A DNA stretch of 36,206 nt from positions 1-36,206 of the forward strand of contig JAGWVM010000020.1 in assembly GCA_018970895.1 (NCBI GenBank), read 5' to 3'. This document shows positions 22,608 to 30,382 of the stretch, piece after piece. A program made the translations under genes and the position numbers. The notes below the pieces were generated by a model. It did no database searches and was not told the origin of the DNA. It saw only the letters and a program-made list of their open reading frames with translations. Each line of letters begins with the position of its first letter. Position 1 is the stretch's first letter. This stretch comes from Lysobacteraceae bacterium (GTDB lineage: Bacteria > Pseudomonadota > Gammaproteobacteria > Xanthomonadales > Rhodanobacteraceae).

Positions 22608-22993
22608 ACACGCCTGACGACCGCATCGCTCGACGCGCCCGCGCGCTCTACCGGCACGCCGGCCGCCATCTGGATCCGGCCATGGCGGCCCGCCTGCGGG
22701 CCGCCCGGCGGGACGCCGTGGTCACGCCGCCTGCGGCCCATCGCGCGGCCCGCCTGCTGCTGCCGGCCGGCGCTTTCGCGGTGATCGCACTGGCCGCGCT
22801 GATGGTGTGGTCACCGCGCCATCCGGTCCCCGCGGCGGGTACGCCGGACACGGCGGCAGCCACCGGGCCGGCGTCCTCGGAGACGGCCGAGCTGCCGCCC
22901 GACGCCGACAGCGCCGACCCGGCGCTGTACCAGAATCTCGATTTCTACGGCTGGCTGGCGGCCAACGATCCGCCGCCGGCCAACGAACGCTGA
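22604..22993 (+). CDS. Single-helix membrane protein, candidate anti-sigma factor
   Basis: A 129-aa protein with a basic N-terminal cytoplasmic part (RIARRARALYRHAGRHLDPA, MAARLRAARRDAV), one membrane helix (AARLLLPAGAFAVIALAALMVW) and an acidic periplasmic tail ending YQNLDFYGWLAANDPP. The layout resembles the DUF3619-type partners of ECF sigma factors, but there is no zinc-binding ZAS motif. It overlaps the sigma gene by ATGA. The anti-sigma role is inferred from position and topology. Confidence 0.75.
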   Translation: MNTPDDRIARRARALYRHAGRHLDPAMAARLRAARRDAVVTPPAAHRAARLLLPAGAFAVIALAALMVWSPRHPVPAAGTPDTAAATGPASSETAELPPDADSADPALYQNLDFYGWLAANDPPPANER

Positions 22994-22996
22994 GTC

Positions 22997-23563
22997 ATGA
23001 ACGTGTCCCGCACCCCGCCCTTCGCCTCCTCCCTGATCGTCGCCTTCGGCCTGCTGGTCGGCGTCTGCGCGCCGGCGTGCGCCCAGGACTCGGGCGGGCA
23101 CCGTCCGCCACCCGGCGCCGTCGAGCCGGCCGCCCATCCCTGGCAAAGCCTCTCGCCCGAGCAGCGCGAGCTGCTCGCACCGCTGCGCCAGGACTGGAAC
23201 ACGCTGCCGCCGCGGCGCCAGGCCCACCTGCTGGAGAAGAGCGGCCGCTGGCTGACGCTGCCACCCGGGCAGCGGGACAAGATCCGCGAGCGGATCGCCC
23301 GCTGGCAGGCGATGACGCCGGAACAGCGCCGGCTGGCACGGGAAAACATGCGCAAGTTCCACCAGCTGCCGCCGGCCCAGCGGCGCAAGCTGCACGAGGC
23401 CTTCCGCCAGTTCCAGGCGATGCCGCCGGACCAGCGCGAGGCACTGCAGCGCAAGTGGCGCTCGTTGACGATCGAACAGCGCGAGCGGTGGATCGAGCGC
23501 ATGGGCCACGGCCATCCGGCAGGGGCGCCACGCGACGGGCGCAGCCCGGGCCGGCCGCACTGA
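22997..23563 (+). CDS. Exported DUF3106-like repeat protein
   Basis: A 188-aa protein with a signal peptide (about 1-29, ends APACAQ). The mature part has about six degenerate helical repeats of some 22 residues built on W-x-x-L-[PST]-P-x-x-R (WQSLSPEQRELL, WNTLPPRRQAHL, WLTLPPGQRDKI, WQAMTPEQRRLA, FHQLPPAQRRKL, FQAMPPDQREAL). This is the DUF3106 pattern, often third in ECF sigma operons. A periplasmic sensor role, reminiscent of CpxP/Spy-like or zinc-resistance-associated proteins with LTxxQ/PxxR repeats, is a guess. It starts 3 nt after the previous stop. Confidence 0.8.
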   Translation: MNVSRTPPFASSLIVAFGLLVGVCAPACAQDSGGHRPPPGAVEPAAHPWQSLSPEQRELLAPLRQDWNTLPPRRQAHLLEKSGRWLTLPPGQRDKIRERIARWQAMTPEQRRLARENMRKFHQLPPAQRRKLHEAFRQFQAMPPDQREALQRKWRSLTIEQRERWIERMGHGHPAGAPRDGRSPGRPH

Positions 23564-23576
23564 CCGCGGGGCAGGC

Positions 23577-24677
23577 TCAGCCGCCGAAGTGGGCCTGGCC
23601 GTCGCGGGTCACGCAGCTCTTGGCAACCAGCTCGTCGTCATAGTCGGGAGACAGCTCGCCCTCGCGCACCAGCAGTTCGAGGAAGTTGAACACGTTGCGC
23701 GCGTACATCTCCGAGGCGTGCAGCGGCGCCCCCGCCGGCAGGTTGAGCGGACCGAGGATGGTCACGCCGCCGTGCTCCACCCGCTCACCCGGACGGGTCA
23801 GCTCGCAGTTGCCGCCACCCTCGGCGGCGAGGTCGACGATCAGCGCGCCGGGCTTCATGCCGTTGACCATCGCCGCGCTGAGGATCTTCGGTGCCGGGCG
23901 CCCTGGTACCGCGGCCGTGGTGACGATCACGTCGACGTTCTTCAGGTGGTCGGCCAGCGCCTGCTGCTGCGCGGCGCGCTCCTCGGCCGACAGCTCGCGC
24001 GCATAGCCGCCGCTGCCGGCCGCGCTGACGCCCAGGTCGAGGAACCTGGCACCCAGCGACTCCACCTGCTCCCGCGTCTCCGGGCGCACGTCGTATCCCT
24101 CGGTCTGCGCGCCGAGCCGGCGGGCCGTGGCGATCGCCTGCAGGCCGGCCACGCCCGCGCCGATCACCAGCACCCGCGACGGACGGATGGTGCCGGCCGC
24201 GGTGGTGAGCATGGGGAAGAACTTCGGCGCGGCCTCGGCCGCGATCAGCATGGCGCGATAGCCGGCCACGGCCGCCTGCGAGCTGAGCACGTCCATCGCC
24301 TGGGCGCGCGTGGTCCGCGGCAGCAGCTCCAGCGCGAACGCGGCGAGCCGGCGGGTGCCCATGGCCGCCAGACGCGCGGCCGCGCCGTACGGCCTGAGCT
24401 GGCCGACCACCACCGTCTGCTCGCGCAGCGCGGCCACCGCGGCGTCGGCGGGCGGCAGCACGCAGGCCAGCACGTCGGCCTCGGCGCACACCTGCGCCGC
24501 GGTGGCGAAGCTGGCCTCCGGATACGCCGCGTCGGGGAAGCCCGCGGCGGTGCCGGCGTCGTGCTCGAGCAGCACCCGCCAGCCGCGGCCGTGCATCTTC
24601 TTCGCCATTTCCGGCGTGATCGCCACCCGGCGTTCGCCGGAAGCGGTCTCGCGCAGTGCGGCCACGGTAATCGGCAT
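23577..24677 (-). CDS. pntA1: NAD(P) transhydrogenase alpha part 1 (NAD-binding)
   Basis: The soluble NAD(H)-binding domain I of the transhydrogenase, 366 aa. Features: RETASGERRVAITPEMAKKM at the start, the QAMDVLSSQAAVAGYRA region, the Rossmann loop VLVIGAGVAGLQAIATARRL followed by YDVRPETREQVESLGA, and DVIVTTAAVPGRPAP. GGGGGAG precedes the ATG at 24677. In split-pnt organisms this gene is normally followed directly by pntA2; here 1.7 kb of opposite-strand DNA intervenes, so the subunits need separate promoters or long antisense read-through. Confidence 0.95.
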   Translation of the reverse strand: MPITVAALRETASGERRVAITPEMAKKMHGRGWRVLLEHDAGTAAGFPDAAYPEASFATAAQVCAEADVLACVLPPADAAVAALREQTVVVGQLRPYGAAARLAAMGTRRLAAFALELLPRTTRAQAMDVLSSQAAVAGYRAMLIAAEAAPKFFPMLTTAAGTIRPSRVLVIGAGVAGLQAIATARRLGAQTEGYDVRPETREQVESLGARFLDLGVSAAGSGGYARELSAEERAAQQQALADHLKNVDVIVTTAAVPGRPAPKILSAAMVNGMKPGALIVDLAAEGGGNCELTRPGERVEHGGVTILGPLNLPAGAPLHASEMYARNVFNFLELLVREGELSPDYDDELVAKSCVTRDGQAHFGG

Positions 24678-24845
24678 CGTGCACTCCCCCAGGGAAAGGT
24701 CACGGCATCGTAGTCCGGCGCCGGGCAGTTGGCGACCCTCGCCCGCCCCCGCCGTGGCGGGGATGAATCGCCCGGTCGGGGCGCAGTAGACTGGCCCGCC
24801 GACCGTCGCCCGCCGGCGATCGACGGGGTCACCGCGGAGACCCTG

Positions 24846-25265
24846 ATGGATCCAGACCAGCTGCCCGTCGATGAACTGCTGCAGGACGCCCGCGACGCCC
24901 GCTTGCACGCCTACGCCCCCTACTCGCGCTTCCAGGTAGGCGCGGTGGTGCTGACCCGCGACGGCCGCCGATTTCCCGGCTGCAACGTGGAGAATGCCGC
25001 GTACGGCCTGTGCAACTGCGCCGAGCGCACCGCCCTGTTCGCGGCGATCGCCGCCGGCTGCCGGCCCGGCGATTTCACCGCGCTGGCGGTGGTGGCCGAC
25101 ACGTCCGCACCGGTCAGCCCCTGCGGCGCCTGCCGCCAGGTGATGGCCGAGCTGTGCGACGCGGCGATGCCGGTGCTGCTGGGCCACCTCGGCCACCAGG
25201 TGCAGCACGCCACCGTGGGCGGGCTGCTGCCCGGATCGTTCCGCCTTCCCGATGCCACCGAGTGA
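24846..25265 (+). CDS. cdd: Cytidine deaminase
   Basis: Homotetrameric-type cytidine deaminase of 139 aa in pyrimidine salvage. Substrate loop CNVENAAYG (Asn47, Glu49), zinc/catalytic motif C58-A-E60, and zinc ligands in SPCGACRQ (Cys93, Cys96). AYAPYSRFQVGA at the N-terminus is characteristic. The spacer upstream holds a short inverted repeat (CCCCGCC / GGCGGGG, 24747-24762) and TAGACT (24787-24792) as a weak -10 candidate. Confidence 0.95.
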   Translation: MDPDQLPVDELLQDARDARLHAYAPYSRFQVGAVVLTRDGRRFPGCNVENAAYGLCNCAERTALFAAIAAGCRPGDFTALAVVADTSAPVSPCGACRQVMAELCDAAMPVLLGHLGHQVQHATVGGLLPGSFRLPDATE

Positions 25266-25269
25266 ATCC

Positions 25270-25857
25270 ATGACCGTTTCCCCCGCCGACGCCCTCGCCC
25301 TGCTGCACCGGCGCCACTCGCCGCCGTCCCGCCAGCTGGGCGAGCCGGCGCCCGACGCAGCCACCCTGCACGCCCTGCTGGAGGCGGCCGTGCGCGTGCC
25401 GGATCACGGCAAGCTGGTGCCGTTCCGCCTGATCGCCCTGCGCGGCGAACACAAACTGTGCTTCGGCGAGCGGCTGGCCGCGCGCGCCATCGCGCGCCAC
25501 CCCGACCTGTCCGAAGCCAAGCGCGAAAAGGAGCGCCTGCGCTACACCTTCGCGCCGCTGGTGCTGGTGGTGGTGGGCCGGATCGACCCGGCCAGCAGCG
25601 TGCCGCCGATGGAGCAGCAGCTCAGCGCCGGCTGCGTCGCCTACAACCTGCTGCTGGGCGCCGAGGCGCTGGGATTCGGCGCACAGTGGCTCACCGGCTG
25701 GGCCGCCTACGACAGCGAAGTCGCCGCCCTGCTGGGGCTGGGCGAACACGAGCAGGTGGTCGGCTTCGTCCACGTGGGCACTCCGCTGGCTGCGGTGCCC
25801 GACCGCGAACGACCCGCGGTGGACGATCTGCTCAGCGAATGGCGCGACCCGGTGTGA
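25270..25857 (+). CDS. Nitroreductase family protein (YdjA-like)
   Basis: A 195-aa FMN-dependent nitroreductase of the compact YdjA group. The N-terminal LLHRRHSPPSRQLGEPAPDA takes the place of the usual RRS motif; AAVRVPDHGKLVPFRLIALR contacts FMN; and GAEALGFGAQWLTGW is the conserved C-terminal helix and loop. It probably reduces quinone- or nitro-like substrates with NAD(P)H; the natural substrate is unknown. It starts 4 nt after the cdd stop. Confidence 0.9.
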   Translation: MTVSPADALALLHRRHSPPSRQLGEPAPDAATLHALLEAAVRVPDHGKLVPFRLIALRGEHKLCFGERLAARAIARHPDLSEAKREKERLRYTFAPLVLVVVGRIDPASSVPPMEQQLSAGCVAYNLLLGAEALGFGAQWLTGWAAYDSEVAALLGLGEHEQVVGFVHVGTPLAAVPDRERPAVDDLLSEWRDPV

Positions 25858-26756
25858 GCGCGTCCGCCGCCCATCCGTCGGCCCACCTGGTCGACGGCAG
25901 TCTGTACGTGTTCCGCGCGTGGCACTCGATGCCGGACGAGTTCCACGACGTCGACGGCCATCCGGTCAACGCCGTGCACGGCTACACCCGCTTCCTCTGC
26001 GAGCTGCTGGAAAAGACCCGTCCCGAGCGCGTGGCGGTGGCGTTCGACGCCTCACTCACCAGCTCGTTCCGCAACGCGATCTACCCGCCCTACAAAGCCA
26101 ACCGCGAGCTGCCGCCGCCGGACCTGGAGCACCAGTTCGTGCTGTGTCGCGAGGTCACCGCGGCGCTGGGGGTGACGGTGATGATCGACCACAGCTTCGA
26201 AGCCGACGACCTGATCGGCAGCGCGCTGTGGCACCTGCGCGGCCACGGCGTTCCCTGCGTGATCGTGTCGGCGGACAAGGACTTCGGCCAGCTGCTCGGC
26301 GAGCACGACCAGCAGTGGGATTTCGCCCGCAACCTGCGCTGGGGACCGGACGGCGTGCACGAGAAGCTCGGCGTGCATCCTCAACAGGTCGCCGACTACC
26401 TCGCCCTGTGCGGCGACGCGGTGGACAACATCCCCGGCGTGCCCGGCGTCGGGGCCAAGACCGCCGCCGCGCTGCTGGCCCACTTCGGCAGCCTGGATAC
26501 CCTGCTCGAGCGCGTCGACGAGGTACCGTTCCTGCGCCTGCGCGGGGCCGCCGCGTGCGCGGCCCGGCTGCGCGAGCACGGCGAGATGGCGCGGCTGTAC
26601 CGGCGGCTCACCCGGATCGCGCTGGACGCTCCGGTCGCCGCGCACGTCGATGCCCTGCGCCGTGCGCCGGCCGATCCGGACGCGCTCGACGCGCTGTGCG
26701 AGCGCCTGCGCTTCGGGCCGCTGACGCGCTCCCGGCTGCGCGCGCTGGCCGACTGA
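25839..26756 (+). CDS. 5'-3' exonuclease family protein (ExoIX/PolI N-terminal-like)
   Basis: A 305-aa protein matching the 5'-3' exonuclease/flap-endonuclease domain of DNA polymerase I. Metal-binding acidic clusters: HLVDGSLYVFRAWHSM, RVAVAFDASLTSSFRNAIYP, EADDLIGSALWHL, and IVSADKDFGQLL; the helix-3-turn-helix is DNIPGVPGVGAKTAAALLAHFG. As a free-standing protein it resembles Xni/ExoIX, although it keeps more acidic residues than E. coli Xni. The ATG at 25839 overlaps the nitroreductase gene by 19 nt; a GTG at 25854 would overlap by 4 nt (GTGA) and is an equal candidate. Confidence 0.9.
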   Translation: MARPGVSASAAHPSAHLVDGSLYVFRAWHSMPDEFHDVDGHPVNAVHGYTRFLCELLEKTRPERVAVAFDASLTSSFRNAIYPPYKANRELPPPDLEHQFVLCREVTAALGVTVMIDHSFEADDLIGSALWHLRGHGVPCVIVSADKDFGQLLGEHDQQWDFARNLRWGPDGVHEKLGVHPQQVADYLALCGDAVDNIPGVPGVGAKTAAALLAHFGSLDTLLERVDEVPFLRLRGAAACAARLREHGEMARLYRRLTRIALDAPVAAHVDALRRAPADPDALDALCERLRFGPLTRSRLRALAD

Positions 26757-26828
26757 CGTGCCCCGGTTGTCGTTGTCATGGGGCCGCGCCACCATGCGCG
26801 GACGACCCCCGACGACGGAAAGCCACGC

Positions 26829-27416
26829 ATGAACGACACAGCCGGCCGCATCCCCGACGACGCGCACGCCCCGGTGGAGACCCTGTACCGGGGCCGCTGG
26901 CTGACCCTGCGCCAGCGCGGGCGCTGGGAATACGTGGAGCGCAACAACCCCGGCGGCGCGGTGATCATCCTGGCGGTCACGCCGGAGGATCGCGTGCTGT
27001 TCGTCGAGCAGTACCGCGTGCCGATCCTGCAGCGGACCATCGAGATGCCGGCCGGGCTGGTCGGCGACCTCGCCGAACAGGAAGGCGAAGGCGCGCTGAT
27101 CGCCGCCGTGCGCGAGCTGGAGGAGGAAACCGGCTACCGCTGCGGACGGATCGAGTTCATCCACGAGGGCCCCTCGTCGTCGGGCATGAGCACCGAGATG
27201 ATCGCCTTTGCGCGGGCCCGCGATCTGGTGAAGGTCGGCCCCGGCGGCGGCGACGAGAGCGAGGACATCATCGTCCACGAGGTGCCGCGCAGCGCGGCCG
27301 GCGCGTGGCTGTTCGCCCGCGCCGCCGAGGGCTACTCGATCGACCCGAAGCTGTTCGCCGGGCTGTGGTTTCTCGAGCACGGCGGACCGGACGGCGAGCC
27401 TTCGACCGAAGCGTGA
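26829..27416 (+). CDS. Nudix hydrolase, ADP-ribose pyrophosphatase-like
   Basis: A 195-aa Nudix protein that probably hydrolyses ADP-ribose or a related nucleoside diphosphate derivative. The Nudix helix AVRELEEETGY (93-103) is intact (R95, E96, E99, E100) and MPAGLVGD precedes it as in ADP-ribose enzymes, but the spacing between Gly79 and Glu87 is seven residues where the consensus has five. The rest (FIHEGPSSSGMSTEMIAFAR) fits the same subgroup. The ATG at 26829 is preceded by GGAAAGCCACGC, a usable ribosome-binding site. Confidence 0.9.
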   Translation: MNDTAGRIPDDAHAPVETLYRGRWLTLRQRGRWEYVERNNPGGAVIILAVTPEDRVLFVEQYRVPILQRTIEMPAGLVGDLAEQEGEGALIAAVRELEEETGYRCGRIEFIHEGPSSSGMSTEMIAFARARDLVKVGPGGGDESEDIIVHEVPRSAAGAWLFARAAEGYSIDPKLFAGLWFLEHGGPDGEPSTEA

Positions 27417-27513
27417 CGGCGATCACGTGAGCGGCGCGGCCGGGACTAAAGATTTCCCGGCCGACGCCGATGCCCTCAGCAACCGTCACCACCTGCCCGA
27501 GGGAAAGCCACCC

Positions 27514-27876
27514 ATGAAGACCCTGCTCGCCTCCGCCGTGCTGCTGCTGGCTCCGCTGGCCGCCCATGCCGCCTGCGCGCCCACCGACTTCGCCATCCAG
27601 GACTTCAAGGTGGCCGCCTCCGCCGCCGGCGTCGGCACCCGCATGATGATGAAGGGCCAGGTGGTCAACCACTGCGCCGAGGCCGCCGCCGCGCAGATCA
27701 GCATTGCTGCCAAGGACGCCAGCGGCAAGGTGATCCAGGAGAAGAAGGGCTGGCCGGCCGGCACCACCAACATCGCCCCGGGCCAGTCGGTCGATTTCGA
27801 CCTGGGCCGGCTGTTCCGCTATTCCTCGGACATGGCCACCTACACCGTGAGCATCGCTTCGGTGCGCACCTGGTAA
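27514..27876 (+). CDS. Small exported protein of unknown function
   Basis: A 120-aa protein with a signal peptide (MKTLLASAVLLLAPLAAHA) and a mature beta-rich domain of about 100 residues: FAIQDFKVAASAAGVGTRM, KGQVVNHCAEAAAAQISIAA, KDASGKVIQEKKGW, IAPGQSVDFDLGRLF. The layout is that of FxLYD-type domains, with two cysteines that could pair. GAGGGAAAG precedes the ATG. A terminator follows directly. Confidence 0.8.
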   Translation: MKTLLASAVLLLAPLAAHAACAPTDFAIQDFKVAASAAGVGTRMMMKGQVVNHCAEAAAAQISIAAKDASGKVIQEKKGWPAGTTNIAPGQSVDFDLGRLFRYSSDMATYTVSIASVRTW

Positions 27877-27902
27877 GACGATCCAGCCAGACCCACTGCC
27901 GG

Positions 27903-27929
27903 AAAACGGGGGCCTCAGGCCCCCGTTTT
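27903..27929. terminator. Bidirectional rho-independent terminator
   Basis: AAAACGGGGGCCT / AGGCCCCCGTTTT, a perfect palindrome of 13-nt arms around one central C. GC core flanked by A4 and T4 makes it work in both directions, for the small exported protein gene and the convergent aspartic-protease-like gene, whose stop is only 12 bp to the left of the stem's inner part (the gene's last codons overlap the right arm). Confidence 0.85.
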
Positions 27930-28760
27930 GCTTTGCCGGAACGCCACCCGACCGTGCCCCGGATCCAGGCACACCACGTGGCGGGCGAAGAAGCCCGTGC
28001 CCAGCACGGCGTCGACATCCGGCGCGCGGAACGGCCGCATCACGAACGTCTGCGCCGCGGCCCCCTGACCGGCCACGTCGAACCGATCGAAGGTGTAGCG
28101 ACGCAGCAGGTCGGCGTCCTTGACCCGGCTGGCGATCGACGAAGGGCGCAGCACGTCGTTGCTGGCCCCGGTGTCCCACTGCACCCGCAGCGGCCCCCGG
28201 TCGGTTTGCACCTCGGACACCAGCACGCCGTTCTCCACCCGCAGCGGCCCGCCCACGCTGCCGCACTCGGCCTGCAGCACGCCCTGCGCCGACGACGGAT
28301 ACAGCCGCAGCTGGCCGCCGGCCTCGTCGAACACCATCTGGTAGCGGTGCAGCAGGCCGAAGCCGATGAGGCCATCCTGCGGATAGTCCCCGTTGCCGGG
28401 GTCGCCGATCAGCTCGTTGCCGTCGAACCGGGCGACGGCAAGCCCGCCGGCGGCGAGGCCCGTGGCATGGAAGATCCGCGAGGAAAACACCCGGCCGCTG
28501 GCGTCGCGCCAGGATTCGGCGTCGCCCGTGAAGGTCACCGGCACGCGCGCCAGCACGGCGGTCTTCAAACCGACCACCTGGTAATTGCCGATATCGATGA
28601 ACAGCGTCACCGGCTTGCCGCCGATCGTCGCCTGCGTGGTCGGCAGGCCGTGTTCGAGCCGGATCGGCACGCGGATCGGGCCCGGCAAAGGCGTGGCCGC
28701 GTGGGCGACGCCCAGCAAAAAGGCCAGCGCGACGCCGGCCTTGCCGATGATGGGTCGCAT
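27915..28760 (-). CDS. Exported two-lobed retropepsin-like protein
   Basis: A 281-aa protein with a signal peptide (about 1-22, ends VAHAA) and two similar lobes of aspartic-protease type. Lobe 1: VTLFIDIGNYQVVGLK (Asp56-Ile-Gly) with DGLIGFGLLHRYQMVFDEAG. Lobe 2: LRVQWDTGASNDVLRPS (Asp196-Thr-Gly) with DAVLGTGFFARHVVCLDPGH. The first active-site motif is changed from DTG to DIG, the second is intact. Proteolytic activity would need the two lobes or a dimer to pair. GGAGGAAC precedes the ATG. Its 3' end reaches into the shared terminator. Confidence 0.82.
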   Translation of the reverse strand: MRPIIGKAGVALAFLLGVAHAATPLPGPIRVPIRLEHGLPTTQATIGGKPVTLFIDIGNYQVVGLKTAVLARVPVTFTGDAESWRDASGRVFSSRIFHATGLAAGGLAVARFDGNELIGDPGNGDYPQDGLIGFGLLHRYQMVFDEAGGQLRLYPSSAQGVLQAECGSVGGPLRVENGVLVSEVQTDRGPLRVQWDTGASNDVLRPSSIASRVKDADLLRRYTFDRFDVAGQGAAAQTFVMRPFRAPDVDAVLGTGFFARHVVCLDPGHGRVAFRQSKTGA

Positions 28761-28870
28761 CGTGTTCCTCCCTGGACACGCGTCACCGGACGGCAAGCCC
28801 TCCCTGCCCCGGCCGCGTTGCCCGGTCACGATGCCAGAGCCGGCGCGGCGCCGCCAGCGCCGACGCGGTC

Positions 28871-29176
28871 TCAGTGCAGCACGAACAGCTTGTCGAAGCC
28901 GGCCACCTTGAAGGTGGTGCGCAGCTCGCTGCCGGCGTTGACGATGCGGATCTCCGCCTTGTCGGCGCCGGCGTGTTCGCGCAGCAGCAGCAGCATGCCC
29001 AGCGCCGAGCTGTCCATGCTGGTGACATCGCTCATGTCGACGATGTAATGCCGGGCACGCACCTGCGGCGCGAGGCAGGCGTCGTGGAAGTCGCGGTGCA
29101 CGGAAAAGTCGAATCGTTCGCCCAGCTGCAGGGTCAGGCTGTCGTTGTCGCTGTCGTGGTGGACGGTCAGGCTCAT
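28871..29176 (-). CDS. STAS-domain protein (anti-sigma-factor antagonist-like)
   Basis: A 101-aa single STAS domain. The phosphorylatable serine motif is SMDSSALGMLLLLRE (Ser56/Ser57), with YIVDMSDV as the preceding strand. In chemotaxis clusters such proteins probably bind a partner in a phosphorylation-dependent way; no anti-sigma kinase is visible in the window. It begins 10 nt after the receptor-like gene and has GAGG 8 nt before its ATG. It is the last gene of the che cluster seen here. Confidence 0.9.
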   Translation of the reverse strand: MSLTVHHDSDNDSLTLQLGERFDFSVHRDFHDACLAPQVRARHYIVDMSDVTSMDSSALGMLLLLREHAGADKAEIRIVNAGSELRTTFKVAGFDKLFVLH

Positions 29177-29186
29177 GGCTAATACC

Positions 29187-30368
29187 TCAGAACAGTTCGA
29201 TTTCGCCGGCGTCCATCGAGCTCTGCAGCGCCGGGCCGCGCGAGCGCAGGCGGGCCTTCTCGCGCTGGATCGCCAGCCGGCTGCGCACCTGTTCGGCGCG
29301 CTGGTCGAGGGCCTCGGCCGCCACGTCGCCGCAGGCCAGCGCCTGGATGTCGCGGGTGCTGTCGGCGATCACGTCCTGCAGCTCCACCAGCCGCACGCGG
29401 GTCTGGTTGATCAGCTGGCTGAGGATGTCCTCGAACTGCAGCGAGCGGATCGTGGTGGACACGTCGCTGCCCAGGCCGCGGTTGATCTCCACCACCTGGT
29501 CGGCCACCGCGCTGGTGCGCGCGTCGGACTCGGTGACGTGGCTCATCATCGCGTCGATGCCGCCCTTGGCCGACAGCGCCACGTTGAGATCCTGCGAGGC
29601 CATCGTGCCGACCAGCCCCCGCAGCTGCTCCATCGCGGCGCGGGCGCGCTCGACGTGGCTGCCGATCTGGTCGTTGAACTGGTTGGAATGGCTGGCCAGG
29701 TTGCGGATCTCGCCGGCCACCACGGCGAAGCCTCGGCCGGCCTCGCCCGCACGCGCCGCCTCGATCGAGGCGTTCAGCGCCAGCAGGTTGGTTTCCTCGG
29801 CAATGGTGTTGACGTTCTTCAGCAGGCCGAACACCGCGTCCATCTCCTTCGCCATGCCGTCGATGCGGTAGACGATGCGCAGGCTTTCGCGCGACATCTG
29901 CACCACCATGTCGACGAAGTGCTCCAGCAGGTCGCCGGTGCGCGCGGCGAAATCCTGCACCGAGACGCCGCCGTTCTGCGCGTCGATGATCTGCTTGAGC
30001 AGCGACTGCTGCATGCCGGTCTTGCGCGACAGGCCGTCGAAGCCGCCGCCCAGTTCGCGCACCGCATCGCGCAGCAGGTCCAGAGCCTGGTGCAGCTCGC
30101 GGGTGGCGTGCCCGAGTTCGTCGACCATCGCGCTGCGCACGTCCTCCAGTGCCTCGCGCACCGGCTCGACGTGGGGCGCCGCCTCGGGCGCCGGCGCCGG
30201 CGCGGCGGGCACCCGCCGGCTTTCGACGATCCACACCCCGGTGAGCGCCACCACCAGCCACGGCGCGAGCCAGGCCGGGTGCCAGAACAGGCTGAGCAGC
30301 AACGCCGCGCTGCTGGCCAGCAGGCCGGCCACCAGGCGGGAGGAGAAGAAGCTGAGGATGCCTTGCAT
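29187..30368 (-). CDS. Receptor-like chemotaxis protein with a CheZ-like motif
   Basis: A 393-aa protein with a short two-helix membrane hairpin (about 4-48) and no periplasmic sensor domain. The cytoplasmic part has a receptor (MCP) signalling tip ([20 protein letters not shown] and [18 protein letters not shown], about 187-225). Further on, [16 protein letters not shown] contains D314-x3-Q318, the spacing of the CheZ phosphatase pair in its DFQDLTGQ motif. It ends MDAGEIELF, an acidic tail with terminal LF. The ATG at 30368 is 14 nt after the cheB stop; a GTG at 30386 overlaps cheB by 4 nt and is possible. Which of receptor, scaffold or phosphatase it is cannot be decided by eye. Confidence 0.85.
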   Translation of the reverse strand: MQGILSFFSSRLVAGLLASSAALLLSLFWHPAWLAPWLVVALTGVWIVESRRVPAAPAPAPEAAPHVEPVREALEDVRSAMVDELGHATRELHQALDLLRDAVRELGGGFDGLSRKTGMQQSLLKQIIDAQNGGVSVQDFAARTGDLLEHFVDMVVQMSRESLRIVYRIDGMAKEMDAVFGLLKNVNTIAEETNLLALNASIEAARAGEAGRGFAVVAGEIRNLASHSNQFNDQIGSHVERARAAMEQLRGLVGTMASQDLNVALSAKGGIDAMMSHVTESDARTSAVADQVVEINRGLGSDVSTTIRSLQFEDILSQLINQTRVRLVELQDVIADSTRDIQALACGDVAAEALDQRAEQVRSRLAIQREKARLRSRGPALQSSMDAGEIELF

Positions 30369-30382
30369 GTCGGTGTGCTCGA

